Below, one piece after another: positions 13,871 through 14,184 of a DNA stretch of 14,184 nucleotides (the stretch's first letter is position 1; each line of letters opens with the position of its first letter). Source of the stretch: Candidatus Bipolaricaulota bacterium (GTDB lineage: Bacteria; Bipolaricaulota; Bipolaricaulia; UBA7950; UBA9294); contig JAUWNS010000051.1 of the NCBI GenBank assembly GCA_030612485.1, positions 1 through 14,184 of the forward strand, in the 5' to 3' direction. The notes below the pieces were generated by a model, which did not search any database, was not told the origin of the DNA, and saw only the letters and a program-made list of their open reading frames with translations. Made by a program: the position numbers and the translations under genes.

Positions 13871-13940
13871 CCTCTCGCCCGTTCGTTGCACTCACTCAAG
13901 TCGCCAAGGTGTCGCGACACCAAGATCGCTAAGAAAAGCC
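13871..13940. repeat. CTCTCGCC...CTAAGAAA repeat with a perfect palindrome
   Basis: It begins CCTCTCGCCCGTTCG and ends CAAGATCGCTAAGAAAAGCC, matching 3545-3596 in the opposite orientation. Compared with that copy it carries an extra perfect 14-base palindrome, GGTGTCGCGACACC (13908-13921). It begins within 10 bases of the metallopeptidase stop codon and may also act in its 3' end. Confidence 0.5.
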
Positions 13941-13980
13941 CATTTTATTGCTACAGTCTGTGGTTCTTTCCTTTCTGTGT

Positions 13981-14184
13981 GGGAATCGGATCACGAATGG
14001 CGGGGATAAACCCCGCCGCTACGAAGAAAGGCTCCGAGCGTCGCGTGGATAACGGGGTTCCGTAGCGGCGTAGCTTGCCTGCGCCGGTGGGAACGGGATC
14101 ACGAATGGCGGGGATAAACCCCGCCGCTACGAAGAAAGGCTCCGAGCGTCGCGTGGATAACGGGGTTCCGTAGAGGCGTAGCTC
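13981..14184. repeat. 108-bp tandem repeat, second copy cut by the window end
   Basis: Copy 1 is 13981-14088; copy 2 starts at 14089 and runs off the window. I count four substitutions between them over 96 aligned bases. Each copy contains the hairpin GGCGGGG-ATAAA-CCCCGCC. Copy 1 also contains a second hairpin with an imperfect stem, CGGCGTAG-CTTGC-CTGCGCCG. No coding frame is supported from 13865 to the end. Confidence 0.9.
14061..14131. repeat. Second REPIN family, GC-rich, GTAG-headed
   Basis: The outer arms CGTAGCGGCG (14061-14070) and CGCCGCTACG (14122-14131) are perfect inverted repeats of 10 bp. Inside are two hairpins with outward-facing GTAG heads. The unit is 71 bp long, almost the same as units B-D near the transposase, and its left hairpin keeps the CTTG loop start. 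Half-units lie at 13999-14023 and 14169-14184. Confidence 0.7.

Noticed and set aside
1..14184. tRNA or rRNA genes
   Set aside because: Scanning by eye found no cloverleaf with a GGTTCGAATCC-like T arm and no rRNA signature. A covariance-model search would settle this.

Overview
The window is a stretch of bacterial chromosome of moderate GC. It carries ordinary housekeeping and envelope genes separated by intergenic regions that are unusually rich in short palindromic repeats. No rRNA, tRNA, CRISPR array or phage module could be recognised. The organism cannot be named from this sequence. AGGAGG-type ribosome binding sites, one good sigma-70-like promoter, a lipoprotein-like gene, a TrkH/TrkA pair and many repeats fit a free-living bacterium, perhaps an uncultured lineage.

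Left part (1-3930). Two minus-strand envelope genes of unknown function (a lipoprotein-like protein and a 49-residue membrane protein) lie behind a good promoter. Next comes the broken C-terminal end of a subtilisin-like protease abutting an inverted-repeat element, then a complete endonuclease IV gene (nfo) with all nine metal ligands. About 1.3 kb follows that is mostly non-coding. It holds a small possible ribbon-helix-helix protein, traces of decayed reading frames and several repeat families.

Middle (3929-10073). An anchored extracytoplasmic protein of unknown function faces a convergent trkH-trkA operon for potassium uptake. Upstream on the same strand is a two-gene unit: an S9-family oligopeptidase followed, with a 4-base GTGA overlap, by an iron-sulfur flavoprotein-like reductase. 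The stop codon of that reductase lies inside a GGGGTC-type inverted-repeat element.

Right part (10353-14184). An anchored protein of unknown function is followed by another GGGGTC-type element that directly abuts the start of a secreted leucine-rich-repeat protein with eleven 22-residue repeats. Then comes the most notable locus: a REP-associated tyrosine transposase (RAYT) bracketed by four REPIN-like elements, two on each side. Each is a pair of hairpins with outward-facing GTAG heads. A YgjP/DUF45-type zinc metallopeptidase gene follows. The window ends in a 108-bp tandem repeat that contains a second, GC-rich family of GTAG-headed REPINs with the same geometry.

The most interesting biology is the relation between the RAYT and its repeats. 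The two hairpins of each unit keep the same head, loop and tail while their inner stems have covaried. One copy has both hairpins enlarged by nested palindromes. A repeat arm supplies the stop codon of the transposase. A different element family (GGGGTCAGA heads) touches gene ends or starts at three places.
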